DNA of 64,000 nucleotides from Enterococcus lemanii (GCF_016909125.1 NZ_JAFBFD010000006.1:16750-80749); one strand, 5' to 3'. Counted from the stretch's first letter, positions 18,457-27,989 are shown. Made by a program: numbers and translations. The notes: generated from the sequence alone by a model not told the origin.

Positions 18457-19410
18457 ATGGCTCCTGTTGTTTTAAAATTATCAAAAACTGAAATTGATAA
18501 AATCAAAAAATTTTACCATAACGATAAAATTGATAAAAATATCCCCTATACAGAGTTTATTGCCAAAACAAATCAAACAACTATTACCATTTATACTTCT
18601 GGAAAAGTCATGTTTCAAGGAAGCGCGGCCCAGCAAGAAGCGAGTCGATGGTCAAAAAATGAAAGCTTAGCAAAAACGACAACCAAAGATGAAAAAACGA
18701 CAAAAACAAACCGGACTCAGCAAAATGTTTTACCTGTCGATATCGCCCAAAAAAGTCTAATCGGTAGCGATGAAGTGGGAAATGGCAGTTATTTTGGTCC
18801 TTTAATTGTCTGTGCGGTATTCGCTTCAACTGAGCAATTACCAGCCTTAAAGGCCTTAGGTGTCAAAGATTCAAAAATGCTCACGGATAGCGACATTCAA
18901 AAACTTGCACCAAAAATTAAAGAGCAAGTCGCTTATAAAATATTAGAGGTGACACCAAAAAAATACAATGAAATCCAACCGCAGTACAATGCCGTCCGGA
19001 TGAAAGTCGCTTTACATAACCAGGCAATCGGCTTATTATTAAACGAAATTTCTCCAACCCAACCAGATTACATTTTAATTGATCAATTTACACCGGAGGC
19101 CAATTATCGAAAATACTTAAAAACCGAAAAAAACCAGGTCACAAATCGCTTACTCTTTACAACTAAAGCCGAACAATACCACTTGGCAGTAGCCGCAGCG
19201 TCCATTTTATGCCGCGCCCAATTTTTAGATTCTTTAAAAAAAGGGAGCGAAGAGTTAGGTTTTTCCTTGCCTTCTGGAGCTGGTTTGAAATCTGATCAAG
19301 TCGCTGCTCGTATTTTAAAAAAAGGCGGCCTTTCACTACTTGAAAACTATGCCAAACTTCATTTTGCCAATACAAAAAAAGCACAGAAAATTGCAGGTGA
19401 TTATAAATGA
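18457..19410 (+). CDS. rnhC: Ribonuclease HIII
   Basis: 317 aa. An N-terminal TBP-like substrate-binding domain ('VVLKLSKTEIDKIKKFY') precedes the type 2 RNase H core with 'LIGSDEVGNGSYFGPL' (catalytic Asp-Glu; GSG variant of the GKG loop seen in RNase HIII), 'LGVKDSKMLTD' and 'VAAASILCRAQFLD'. It removes RNA from RNA/DNA hybrids and needs Mg or Mn. RBS GAAATGAGG. The last codons overlap the next ORF by 4 nt. Confidence 0.95.
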   Translation: MAPVVLKLSKTEIDKIKKFYHNDKIDKNIPYTEFIAKTNQTTITIYTSGKVMFQGSAAQQEASRWSKNESLAKTTTKDEKTTKTNRTQQNVLPVDIAQKSLIGSDEVGNGSYFGPLIVCAVFASTEQLPALKALGVKDSKMLTDSDIQKLAPKIKEQVAYKILEVTPKKYNEIQPQYNAVRMKVALHNQAIGLLLNEISPTQPDYILIDQFTPEANYRKYLKTEKNQVTNRLLFTTKAEQYHLAVAAASILCRAQFLDSLKKGSEELGFSLPSGAGLKSDQVAARILKKGGLSLLENYAKLHFANTKKAQKIAGDYK

Positions 19411-20519
19411 AAAAAATCGCTATTATTGGCGGAGGCATCATTGGAATAACGCTTGCGAACTATCTCAATCTCGAACAATTCCAAGTTACTTTATATGACG
19501 AAGGCGTTGGCCAAGCAACGAGTGCAAGTGCAGGTATCATTTCGCCATGGACTTCCAAAAGACGGAATCAAAAATGGTACCAACTTGCAAAAGACGGGGC
19601 CGCTTTTTTCCCAAAATTAGTTCGAGATTTCCATTTATCCACTGATATCTACGCACAAACAGGCGCTTTGATTTTGCGAAAAGAAGGAGAATTCGATTCT
19701 TTACTTACCCTTGCAAATGAAAGAAAAAAAGAGGCGCCCGAATTAGGAACAATTCAACTTTTAACAAAAGAGAAAACACACCAAGTCATGCCTTTATTAA
19801 AACCTCAAGTAAGTTTGTTTCTCCAAGGAGGCGCCCGACTAAATGGACAGGCTTATCTGGAAAAAATGACAACTTTGGCAAAAGATAAAGGTGTTTCTTT
19901 CATTCCAGAAAGGGCGAAGCTGCAAAAAGAGCAAGAGCACTGGCTCGTAAAGACAACCAGTACCGCGCACGTTTTTGATTTAATCGTTATCACAGCAGGT
20001 CCAAGCATAAAAAACCTCTTAAGTCCGCTTGGCTATTTTGTTGACGTCCGTCCCCAAAAAGGCCAATTAATTGAATTTCAAACCAATTATTTACAAAGTA
20101 CGACTTGGCCTGTCGTCATGCTTGATGGAGAAGCTGATTTGATTCCCTATCAAAATGGGAAAATTTTACTTGGAGCAACACATGAAAATGAAGCACTTTG
20201 GGACTTAACACCTACAAAAGAAGCATTCACTAATCTTTGGCAAATCAGTCAAAAATTTCTAGCTTCTTCAGAAATATTAAAAGGTGCTCCCTATCAGTAC
20301 CGAGTTGGGACCCGAGCTTATACTTCTGATTTTGCGCCTTTTTTTGGAAAAATTCCAAATGATCCTTCTCTTTTTGTTGCAAGTGGATTAGGCTCGTCAG
20401 GGTTAACAATTGGTCCTCTGATTGGCTACATACTAGCGCAAGAACTAAATAACAATCGCCAAATAGAAACAAAACAATACCAAAAAGAACTTGAAACGTA
20501 TATAAAAAAACAACCATGA
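19407..20519 (+). CDS. FAD-dependent oxidoreductase (DAO family)
   Basis: 370 aa flavoenzyme. The Rossmann dinucleotide-binding motif is 'IAIIGGGIIGITLANYL' at residues 4-20, and the C-terminal 'ASGLGSSGLTIGPLIGYILA' is typical of the DAO group (glycine oxidase, DadA). It oxidises an amino acid or amine with FAD; the precise substrate cannot be assigned. It is translationally coupled to rnhC through an ATGA overlap. Its stop codon lies inside a terminator hairpin. Confidence 0.85.
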   Translation: MKKIAIIGGGIIGITLANYLNLEQFQVTLYDEGVGQATSASAGIISPWTSKRRNQKWYQLAKDGAAFFPKLVRDFHLSTDIYAQTGALILRKEGEFDSLLTLANERKKEAPELGTIQLLTKEKTHQVMPLLKPQVSLFLQGGARLNGQAYLEKMTTLAKDKGVSFIPERAKLQKEQEHWLVKTTSTAHVFDLIVITAGPSIKNLLSPLGYFVDVRPQKGQLIEFQTNYLQSTTWPVVMLDGEADLIPYQNGKILLGATHENEALWDLTPTKEAFTNLWQISQKFLASSEILKGAPYQYRVGTRAYTSDFAPFFGKIPNDPSLFVASGLGSSGLTIGPLIGYILAQELNNNRQIETKQYQKELETYIKKQP

Positions 20520-20540
20520 CAAAAATCCATGGTTGTTTTT
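20508..20540. terminator. Bidirectional terminator
   Basis: AAACAACCATG (20508-20518) pairs with CATGGTTGTTT (20528-20538), with T's following. It overlaps the stop codon of the DAO gene and closes metQ from the other side. Confidence 0.8.
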
Positions 20541-20549
20541 AGTGACGAA

Positions 20550-21395
20550 TTAAAATAGTGAGATAACAGAACCTTCGTAATGATCATTAATAAATTTACT
20601 AATTTTATCTGTTTTTAAAGCTTCAACTAAAGCCGTAATTTTCGATTCGTTTTCTTCCCCACTTCTAACGGCAATAACGTTACCAAATGTTTCGGCTGCA
20701 TCAGAGCTTTTGTCTTCCGCTTTTAGGGCATCTTTTTCAACGTTAAAGCCACCTTCTAGTGCATAGTTTGCATTAATGACAGAAAAATCAACATCGCCTA
20801 CTGAGCGAGGTAATTGGGCTGCTTCTAATTCAACAATTTCTATTTTATAGTCGTTTTTCGTAATATCATTGACCGTTGCACTGATGCCGACACCTTCTTT
20901 CAATTCAATTAAACCGGCTGCTTGAAGTAATAATAACGCTCGCCCACCATTTGTTGAATCATTTGGAATTGATATTTGTGCACCCTCTGCAATCTCAGTT
21001 AAATCTTTTGTTTTTCCTGGATAAATCCCTAGTGGTTCAAAATGAACTTTAGCAACAGAAACTAAATTCGTATTATTTTCTTCATTAAATTTCTCTAAAT
21101 ACGGTTGGTGTTGGAAGAAATTCGCATCCAAACTACCATCTTCAACGGCTAAGTTTGGTAAGACATAATCATCAAAAACAGTAATTTCTAAATCATAGCC
21201 TTTTTCTTTTAAATCTGTTTTAACTTGCTCTAAAATTTCCGCATGTGGTGTAGAAGTCGCACCAATTTTAAGTACCTCTAACTCATTTTTATCACTTGAT
21301 CCAACACCTGAATCCGTACCTTTTCCACAAGCAGCCAACCCTAAAATAGCAGCCCCTAATAAACTAAAACGAATCACTTTATTCCATTTTTTCAT
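20550..21395 (-). CDS. metQ: Methionine ABC transporter substrate-binding lipoprotein MetQ
   Basis: 281 aa NlpA/MetQ-family lipoprotein. The signal peptide ends in the lipobox 'LGLAACGKG' (Cys23). The mature domain carries 'LKIGATSTPHAEIL' and 'ISIPNDSTNGGRALLLLQ', both typical of MetQ. It would bind methionine outside the membrane and deliver it to MetN-MetI, but neither gene is adjacent: the gene stands alone with its own Met-type T-box leader. RBS AAGGGGAAAA. Confidence 0.92.
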   Translation of the reverse strand: MKKWNKVIRFSLLGAAILGLAACGKGTDSGVGSSDKNELEVLKIGATSTPHAEILEQVKTDLKEKGYDLEITVFDDYVLPNLAVEDGSLDANFFQHQPYLEKFNEENNTNLVSVAKVHFEPLGIYPGKTKDLTEIAEGAQISIPNDSTNGGRALLLLQAAGLIELKEGVGISATVNDITKNDYKIEIVELEAAQLPRSVGDVDFSVINANYALEGGFNVEKDALKAEDKSSDAAETFGNVIAVRSGEENESKITALVEALKTDKISKFINDHYEGSVISLF

Positions 21396-21481
21396 CTTTA
21401 TTTTCCCCTTTTTTATTGTTTTTTACTTAAATCAATCATACTCAGACAAATGACGGCTTACCAAATCGTTTTGTTCAATAA

Positions 21482-21748
21482 AAAAAGCCCTTTTGCTAGT
21501 CGAAACTAGCAAAAGGACGATGAATCGCGGTACCACCTTTTTTTAGAAGTAAAAACTTCCCTCACCCTACTTCAAAAAAAATAGGTGTTCAAGTTAACGA
21601 TTGAACGTATCGAAACCGCCTACTTATCGACGATTTATCCTTCAAGACCATCTTCATCTTCTCTGACTTAGTTCCTTTCACCAAACGGAACCTCTCTAAA
21701 AAGCATGAGAAAATTACTCTTCTTTGCAACGGATGACTATTTAAGTTG
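21482..21748 (-). promoter_or_regulatory. T-box riboswitch (Met-type) of metQ
   Basis: The minus-strand leader contains the T-box core 'AAGGTGGTACCGCG' (about 21526-21539). The N of TGGN is T, pairing with discriminator A, as in tRNA-Met. The terminator CCTTTTGCTAGT/ACTAGCAAAAGG with a TTCG loop and T-run lies at 21482-21516. Stem I elements AGAGAG and GGTGAAAG are visible upstream, and on the 3' side of stem I 'AGATGAAGATG' offers ATG (Met) as specifier (21655-21657 or 21649-21651). Uncharged tRNA-Met would stabilise the antiterminator and switch metQ on. Confidence 0.93.
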
Positions 21749-21754
21749 TCTTGT

Positions 21755-21783
21755 ACTTTACATGAGAATCTTCTCATTGTCAA
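21755..21783 (-). promoter_or_regulatory. metQ promoter with operator-like dyad in the spacer
   Basis: Minus-strand TTGACA (21778-21783) and TAAAGT (21755-21760) with exactly 17 bp between. The spacer is almost entirely the inverted repeat ATGAGAA-GA-TTCTCAT (21762-21777). A repressor bound there would block polymerase, adding initiation control upstream of the T-box. Confidence 0.65.
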
Positions 21784-21821
21784 CTACAAAACCTATTTTC
21801 TTTTTAATTTTTTGATTATGC

Positions 21822-23525
21822 TTACTCGTCTTTTTTCCAAAAATCAGTAATGGCACCTTTAGATGAGCTTGAAACAATATGCGCATATTTTCCTAAAACA
21901 CCTCTTGAATGAAGCGATGGAATCACTAATTCTGCTTGGCGTTTTGCTAATTCATCTGGGCTTACTTTCATCGTTAACTCTTTTGTATCTTGGTCGACAA
22001 TTACAACGTCGCCTGTTTTTAGCAAGGCAATTGGCCCACCATCCTGCGCTTCAGGAGCGATATGGCCTACAACTAATCCGTAAGTACCACCTGAAAAGCG
22101 ACCATCTGTAATTAAAGCAACGGTTTCACCTTGGCCTTTTCCAACAATCATACTAGAAAGTGATAACATTTCTGGCATACCAGGACCGCCTTTTGGTCCT
22201 ACGTAACGAACAACCACCACATCCCCATCGACGATTTCATCTGCTAAAACCGCTTGAATGGCTTCTTCTTCAGTATTGAAGACTTTGGCTGGTCCTTCAT
22301 GACGACGAACTTTCACCCCTGAAACTTTGGCTACCGCGCCATCTGGGGCTAAGTTCCCATGTAAAACAATCAATGGGCCATCTGCTCGTTTTGGGTTTTC
22401 CAGTGGCATAATCACTTTTTGACCTGGTGTTAGAGAAGGAACTTCTGCTAAGTTTTCCGCAAGCGTTTTGCCCGTAACGGTTAAACAATCACCATGTAAA
22501 TAGCCTTTTTCTAGTAGGTATTTCATCACAGCCGATACGCCACCCACTTCATATAAATCTTGGAATACGTATTGACCACTTGGCTTTAAGTCTGCCAAAT
22601 GAGGAACTTTCTCTTGGAAATCATTAAAATCATCCAAAGTTAATTCAACATTTGCTGCATGCGCCATCGCCATTAAATGTAAAATCGCATTCGTTGAACC
22701 GCCTAAAGCCATTACAACCGTAATCGCATTTTCAAAAGCCTTGCGTGTCATAATATCTTTTGGATAAATGCCTTTTTCTAATAATTTCAAAACAGCTTCC
22801 CCTGCAGCTTGTACATCATCTAATTTATCTTGGGTCGTTGCCGGGTGTGAAGAAGATCCAGGTAAACTCATTCCCATTGCTTCAATAGCAGATGCCATCG
22901 TATTGGCCGTATACATACCGCCACAACCGCCAGGACCTGGGCATGCATTGCATTCAATTCGGCGAACTTCTTCAGCCGTCATATCGTTATGATTCCATTT
23001 GCCAATCGCTTCAAAAACCGAAACTAAATCAATGTCTTTTCCATCTAATTTTCCAGGAGCAATCGTACCACCATAAACAAAAATAGAAGGGATTTCTGAG
23101 TTAGCAATGGCAATCATACACCCTGGCATATTTTTATCGCACCCACCAATCGCTACGAATGCATCACAATTATGTCCACCAATTGCTGCTTCAACCGAAT
23201 CTGCTATAATATCACGTGATGGCAAAGAATAACGCATCCCTGGTGTCCCCATCGCAATACCATCTGCAACGGTAATTGTACCAAATTGAACTGGCCAACC
23301 ACCTGCTGTAACGACGCCTTCTTTGGCAAGCTTGCCTAAATCATGTAAATGAATATTACATGGTGTATTTTCTGCCCATGTACTAATTACCCCAACAATT
23401 GGTTTTTTGAACTCTTCGTCTCCCATCCCCGTTGCCCTTAACATGGCACGGTTAGGTGACTTAACCATACTATCATAGACATTACTACGAATCCGAATGT
23501 CTTTTTTTGCTTGATTATTTGTCAT
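21822..23525 (-). CDS. ilvD: Dihydroxy-acid dehydratase
   Basis: About 567 aa Fe-S enzyme for the third common step of valine/isoleucine synthesis. The cluster Cys motifs are visible: '[11 protein letters not shown]', '[10 protein letters not shown]' and '[16 protein letters not shown]'. The frame can begin at a GTG (23534), but the RBS AAGGAG suits the ATG at 23525 ('MTNNQAKK'). No ilvB, ilvN, ilvC, ilvE or ilvA gene is present in the window, so it is an isolated pathway gene. A CodY-like site lies just upstream. It is divergent from a DUF59 Fe-S assembly gene. Confidence 0.97.
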   Translation of the reverse strand: MTNNQAKKDIRIRSNVYDSMVKSPNRAMLRATGMGDEEFKKPIVGVISTWAENTPCNIHLHDLGKLAKEGVVTAGGWPVQFGTITVADGIAMGTPGMRYSLPSRDIIADSVEAAIGGHNCDAFVAIGGCDKNMPGCMIAIANSEIPSIFVYGGTIAPGKLDGKDIDLVSVFEAIGKWNHNDMTAEEVRRIECNACPGPGGCGGMYTANTMASAIEAMGMSLPGSSSHPATTQDKLDDVQAAGEAVLKLLEKGIYPKDIMTRKAFENAITVVMALGGSTNAILHLMAMAHAANVELTLDDFNDFQEKVPHLADLKPSGQYVFQDLYEVGGVSAVMKYLLEKGYLHGDCLTVTGKTLAENLAEVPSLTPGQKVIMPLENPKRADGPLIVLHGNLAPDGAVAKVSGVKVRRHEGPAKVFNTEEEAIQAVLADEIVDGDVVVVRYVGPKGGPGMPEMLSLSSMIVGKGQGETVALITDGRFSGGTYGLVVGHIAPEAQDGGPIALLKTGDVVIVDQDTKELTMKVSPDELAKRQAELVIPSLHSRGVLGKYAHIVSSSSKGAITDFWKKDE

Positions 23526-23546
23526 TTTTTTCACTCCTTAATTAAT

Positions 23547-23561
23547 AAAAGTCAGAAAATT
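23547..23561. promoter_or_regulatory. Candidate CodY box upstream of ilvD
   Basis: AAAAGTCAGAAAATT matches the CodY consensus AATTTTCWGAAAATT at 12 of 15 positions and lies about 25 nt before the ilvD start. CodY control of ilv genes is well established in Firmicutes; this site is inferred only from the match. Confidence 0.4.
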
Positions 23562-23713
23562 TCCAAAATATTAAAACTAATAACGCTATTCTAACATAAA
23601 AATGATAAAATTCTAGTAATTAAATGAAATTATCATTATAAACCTTGAAAAAAAAGTGATTTTATGAAAAAATGAGAAAACATCCAACGTTATAAAAGAA
23701 AGGACGCGTCTCT

Positions 23714-24055
23714 ATGGATAACAATATAAAAATGAATGCTTTAGCATTGCAAATAAACGAGCAAATAATCGAAAAATTACTTATGATTTATGATCCAGAA
23801 ATTGGTTTAGATATTATTAACTTAGGTTTGGTCTACGAAATTAATTTAGATGAGACGGGGCATTGCGAAATTACTATCACCTTTACCGGAATGGGATGCG
23901 AATGTATTGAATCGATTCCAGGAGAAATTGAAGAAGTTTTATTAGAACTTGCTGAAATCCACTCTGTTCACGTTGAAATCGTTTGGTCACCCGCTTGGAA
24001 AATGACTCGGATTAGCCGATTTGGACGAATTTCTTTAGGTGTTAGCCCAAATTAA
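23714..24055 (+). CDS. DUF59/MIP18-family Fe-S assembly protein
   Basis: 113 aa protein of the MIP18/SufT/PaaD family (YitW-like), which aids Fe-S cluster maturation. The core 'VYDPEIG...INLGLVYEI' pattern appears here as 'MIYDPEIGLDIINLGLVYEI', followed by the conserved Cys region 'FTGMGCECIESIPGEIEEVL'. RBS AAAGGA. It is divergent from ilvD, whose product needs an Fe-S cluster; a functional link is plausible but inferred. A terminator follows. Confidence 0.85.
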   Translation: MDNNIKMNALALQINEQIIEKLLMIYDPEIGLDIINLGLVYEINLDETGHCEITITFTGMGCECIESIPGEIEEVLLELAEIHSVHVEIVWSPAWKMTRISRFGRISLGVSPN

Positions 24056-24100
24056 ATCCTTCCACAGTAGGAACTTACGATTATATTTCTCTATTAAAAA

Positions 24101-24134
24101 AAACTTTACTTTAAACTTTGAGTAAAGTTTTTTT
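24101..24134. terminator. Bidirectional terminator
   Basis: AAACTTTACT (24101-24110) pairs with AGTAAAGTTT (24121-24130), with A- and T-runs outside. It lies between the convergent DUF59 and GH27 genes. Confidence 0.85.
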
Positions 24135-24143
24135 ATTTTTAAT

Positions 24144-25427
24144 TTAAAGAGAAATCAACAGTGCACCATGCGGAGCTAATTTTTGCTCACTTAGTAAAAT
24201 TGCTTGTTGATGCCACAAATCATAAACAAAATCGCCTTGTGGTACGAGATCGGATACCAGACTTTCAGGAATAGCTTGCTCATTTTCACTCACGTTAAAA
24301 ATCGCAACATATTCTTTTTCTTCACTTGTTGCATGCCAAACCACCCAATTTTCATCTCGATAATATTGACGACGTTGGGTCAGTGTCTGGTACATCGTTA
24401 AAACTTCTTTATTCGTAAATAAACTTAAAGTAAATGCGTCAATATCAGGCAAGGTGCCACCATACATCAATGGGGATTGAAAAATTGTCCATAAAGACAT
24501 CAAAGTATATTGTTCATCTTTCGTGAAACGCGTCCAGTTATCACCACCGCCACCATCATGCGCTCGAATGCCAATATGCCCTAGCGGTAACATGTCACAG
24601 TCAGGCCAATTACCTGGTCGTAAATAAGGTGCCCACTCTGCGCAACGGTCGAACATCGTGTAAAGCGCGTCCCAATGATCCCAAAAATCATCAGTTAAAC
24701 GCCACATATTCGCATGATCTTGTAAATAAGCACCATCGGTTAATTGGGCTGGGCCTGGAGATAAAGATAAGACCATTGGGCGTCCGACTTTTTGAATCGC
24801 TTTTTGAATGGCTGCGATTTCTTTTCGGTGTGCACCTCCGTATAAATAAGAATTGGCAATGTCATCAACTTTAATAAAATCAACACCCCAACTAGCATAC
24901 AGTTCAATTAAAGAATCGTAGTACAATTGACCTTCTGGTAAGTCTACGTTAACGCCATACATATCAGAGTTCCAAGGACAAATATTGTTTAGCGCAATGT
25001 CACGCGCTCGTTTGTCAGTCCCTTTGATCTTCGTATTTTGATGAACCGCTTGACGTGGAATCCCACGCATAATATGAATGCCAAATTTTAACCCTAGGCT
25101 ATGAATGTAGTCTCCAAGAGCTTTAAATCCGACACCATTCGCCGCACTTGGAAAGCGATTTTCAGCAGGAATTAAACGTGAGAATTCGTCCATTTGTAAT
25201 GAAAAAAAAGCATTATACCATGTCGAACTAGCTTGCGGTTCGGACCATTGAATATCAACAACCACGTATTCCCAGCCATATTCTTTTAAATTTTCTGCCA
25301 TAAAATCAGCATGGGCGCGTACTTCTTCTTCTCGAACAGATGCGCCATAACAGTCCCAACTATTCCAGCCCATTGGTGGCGTTTGTGCAACTTCTAGATG
25401 TTTTAAATGTTTTAATGTACTTTTCAT
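24144..25427 (-). CDS. GH27 alpha-galactosidase-type glycoside hydrolase
   Basis: 427 aa cytoplasmic enzyme without signal peptide. The GH27 (melibiase) signature 'PPMGWNSWDCYG' sits at residues 17-28. The nucleophile is Asp188 or Asp189 in 'GVDFIKVDDI', and the acid/base is probably Asp247 in 'WRLTDDFWDHW'. It should release terminal alpha-galactose, though GH27 also contains beta-L-arabinopyranosidases and isomaltodextranases. Next to it lies a GH4 alpha-galactosidase-type pseudogene, with a divergent AraC regulator beyond, so this looks like the surviving enzyme of an alpha-galactoside locus. Confidence 0.87.
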   Translation of the reverse strand: MKSTLKHLKHLEVAQTPPMGWNSWDCYGASVREEEVRAHADFMAENLKEYGWEYVVVDIQWSEPQASSTWYNAFFSLQMDEFSRLIPAENRFPSAANGVGFKALGDYIHSLGLKFGIHIMRGIPRQAVHQNTKIKGTDKRARDIALNNICPWNSDMYGVNVDLPEGQLYYDSLIELYASWGVDFIKVDDIANSYLYGGAHRKEIAAIQKAIQKVGRPMVLSLSPGPAQLTDGAYLQDHANMWRLTDDFWDHWDALYTMFDRCAEWAPYLRPGNWPDCDMLPLGHIGIRAHDGGGGDNWTRFTKDEQYTLMSLWTIFQSPLMYGGTLPDIDAFTLSLFTNKEVLTMYQTLTQRRQYYRDENWVVWHATSEEKEYVAIFNVSENEQAIPESLVSDLVPQGDFVYDLWHQQAILLSEQKLAPHGALLISL

Positions 25428-25453
25428 TGATTGATTCCTTCTTTCAATTTTTA

Positions 25454-25597
25454 TTAAACGGTAATCTTGCGTTCATTTCTTTGTGCTTGGACTTGCGCTG
25501 GTGTTTTTTCTTTGATTCGCACGGCTCCCTGATAAGTATCATTGGTTGGAATAAGAGACCTTGTTTGCCATTCTTTTTTAATTATTTGAATAACCTC
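25454..25597 (-). other. Gap with an open in-frame stretch after the GH4 stop
   Basis: Directly after the GH4 stop the same frame stays open for 47 codons (containing 'NDTYQGAVRIKEKTPAQVQ') to a TAA at 25454-25456. GH4 is already full length at its stop, so this is more likely a fragment of another gene than an extension. I do not recognise it. Confidence 0.3.
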
Positions 25598-26914
25598 TTA
25601 GTATCGGGGTAGCCAAGCTTCCTGGGCAATTAATAATTCATCAACCATTTGCCATATTTCTGGGGGATTGCAAACAGCGCCTGTTAGTGGGTCAAGTAAA
25701 GCGGCTTGTTTTAATAATTGAACGTTACCAGAAACCGCTGACTCGACTGCTAAGCGTTGGACCCAAATCGATTGAGAACAAACCGCGGCTGCACCTAATG
25801 GCAATTCACCAATACGTGGCACTTGAATCCCCGTACGATCTACATAACACGGCACTTCAATCACGGCTTCTGGCGCTAAATTAGTAATGGTCGAGCCATT
25901 AATTACGTTGACATGTCCTCGATAAATCCGATTGGTTTCTAGTGCTTCAATGATATAAGAAGCGTGTTCTAAACCACGATCGGAGCCATCATACACTTTG
26001 CCTTTTTCTTTTAAAAGATTCGGATACTCAAATTCAAACCAGTGACGTTCCTCACGTGTAATGCGCAAATAACCACCTGTTTCACCGTAGATCCAACTAC
26101 TTGTATCAATCCATTGCTTAATTTCTTCGGGCCTTTTCCGGTACCAAGCAACATACTCTGGCAAATGACCATTGGATTCCGTTGAATAATGGCCAAAACG
26201 CTTTAACATATCGATTCGTACTTTTTCTTCTTCTTTGAATCGTTCGTGCTGACTAAAGCCTGCAAGTAGCTCATTCTTGCGCTCGATTCCTTGATGTTTA
26301 ACTGAAAGATACCACGTTTGATGATTAATGCCCACGCAGATAATGTCTAACTCTTCTCTTGCCACACCCAAAACTTCAGCAATTTGAAACTCGCCATGAA
26401 TTTCACCATGGCATAAGCCAATCGTTCGAACTTTTCCATACTGATTACAAGCCCAAGTCGTCATCGGATTTGAATAATTTAGTAACAAGGCATCTTTTTC
26501 GGCAACTTCCCGAATATCTTTGCAAAAATCAAGCATTGCAGCAATCACTCGCTGCCCATACATGATTCCTCCAATACATAAAGTATCCCCTACGCATTGA
26601 TCCACTCCATACTTTAAAGGAATGTCAATATCCGTCTCAAACGCTTCCAAACCACCCACACGAACGAGGTTTAGAATGTAACGAGCTCCTTTTAACGCTT
26701 CACGTCGATTCGTTGTGGCAATAATCGTTTTATCAAGACCATTTTCTTCCAAATCTCTTTGACAAAGCGCTCTCGTTTTTTCGAAATTCGCTGGATTTAT
26801 GTCTGTAAAAGCAAATTCAAAATCACGTAATTAAGGTACCGACAATAAATCCGTAAAAAGTGTTCGCGCAAAAACAAGGCTTCCTGCACCAATGATTGTA
26901 ATTTTCTTACTTAT
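25598..26914 (-). pseudogene. GH4 alpha-galactosidase/6-phospho-glycosidase, inactivated
   Basis: Read from 26914 the frame encodes a complete, about 438-residue GH4 protein. It starts ISKKITIIGAGSLVFAR (NAD-binding motif), continues with 'DFEFAFTDINPANF', 'NYSNPMTTWACNQYG', 'GLCHGEIHGEF' and 'GINHQTWYL', and ends 'EIWQMVDELL...WLPRY'. Two lesions are visible: the initiator is ATA, 6 nt after a perfect GGAGG (ATG to ATA), and a TAA (26831-26833) falls where 'VP-ELRDFEF' is expected. GH4 enzymes need NAD and a divalent metal. The remaining open frame (from TTG 26752) lacks the NAD-binding motif and cannot be active. Confidence 0.85.
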
Positions 26915-27050
26915 TGTTATCCTCCTTTAAATCTTGTTACTGATTATTTTAGCTATTTAAAAAAATCAGACGGAAATATTTGTAAAAAAAAGCAGTAATT
27001 ATGTCAGATATTGTCGTATAATAAATTAGTTTAACTTTTAGGAGGAAGAA

Positions 27051-27989
27051 ATGAGTCTTTTTGATTTAAAGAAAAACCAGGCGAATATTACCGCCTTTTA
27101 TGCTCTTTCGCTCACAAATTTTGATATGAGTCTACATCAACACGAATCTTGCGAGATTATGTATGTCAAAAAAGGACACTGCTTTATTTACACGCAGTCT
27201 GAAAAAAGAACCCTTTATGAAGGTGATTTTGTTTTTTTAGATGCCCATGTCCCACATCGTTTATTTGTTGATAATCGTAGCCCTTGTTCGCTTTTAAATT
27301 TGGAGTTTAGTGTCGGAGAACAAGGAGAGATTGCTTTAGCAAATTTGCGAAAACACTGTTCTTTTTTACAACAAAAAACACAAGCGTTTCCCACTGTCTT
27401 TTTTGCTTATGATAACAATCGCTTAAAACAACCTTTACAAAAGCTAATCGGTACTTTGTCTAAAAATTCGTTGCAAAATACTCAATCCGAAGATACTTTT
27501 TTAATTGATTTACTTTTTCAACAATGTTTACTCGAATTAGGAAATTTACTTCATACAAATACAACACCAACCCCTAGCCCTTATCTAGAAAAAGCATTGC
27601 TATATATTTCTGAACACTTGGAAGAAGAACTCCGCGTGCCTAACATTGCAAATTATGTTGGCATTAATAAATCTTACTTACATGCCCTTTTTTCTGAACA
27701 ATTAGGCACAACCATTGCAACCTATATTAATCAAAAAAGACTAGAGCAAGCTTGTTTTCTTTTAGCAAATAGTGAACTTTCCATTACCGATGTGGCTTTT
27801 AAAATTGGCTATAACAGTCGTCAACACTTCAGCCAAACATTTACACAACACTATGGTTTAAGCCCAAAAGCGTACAAGCTACAAAAACAAAGTATTGAGC
27901 ACCAAAAAGATAATGTTGGTCAGTTTCGGAAACAATCAAACGAAAATAATTGGGAAGTAATAAAAATGAAAAACGAAAGAAGCATTTAA
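27051..27989 (+). CDS. AraC-family regulator of the alpha-galactoside locus
   Basis: 312 aa. The N-terminal cupin sugar-binding domain ('MSLHQHESCEIMYVKKGHC', 'HVPHRLFV') is followed by two AraC HTH units at about residues 190-285 ('VPNIANYVGINKSYLHALF', 'ITDVAFKIGYNSRQHFSQTF'). Start ATG with RBS GGAGGA. It is divergent from the GH4/GH27 genes, the usual place for an MsmR/RafR-type activator. It is intact although its GH4 target is not. The last 25 residues are polar and non-conserved. Confidence 0.9.
   Translation: MSLFDLKKNQANITAFYALSLTNFDMSLHQHESCEIMYVKKGHCFIYTQSEKRTLYEGDFVFLDAHVPHRLFVDNRSPCSLLNLEFSVGEQGEIALANLRKHCSFLQQKTQAFPTVFFAYDNNRLKQPLQKLIGTLSKNSLQNTQSEDTFLIDLLFQQCLLELGNLLHTNTTPTPSPYLEKALLYISEHLEEELRVPNIANYVGINKSYLHALFSEQLGTTIATYINQKRLEQACFLLANSELSITDVAFKIGYNSRQHFSQTFTQHYGLSPKAYKLQKQSIEHQKDNVGQFRKQSNENNWEVIKMKNERSI

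Noticed and set aside
21589..21783. 64-codon minus-strand ORF
   Set aside because: It lies entirely within the metQ promoter and T-box leader; the RNA structure explains the sequence.
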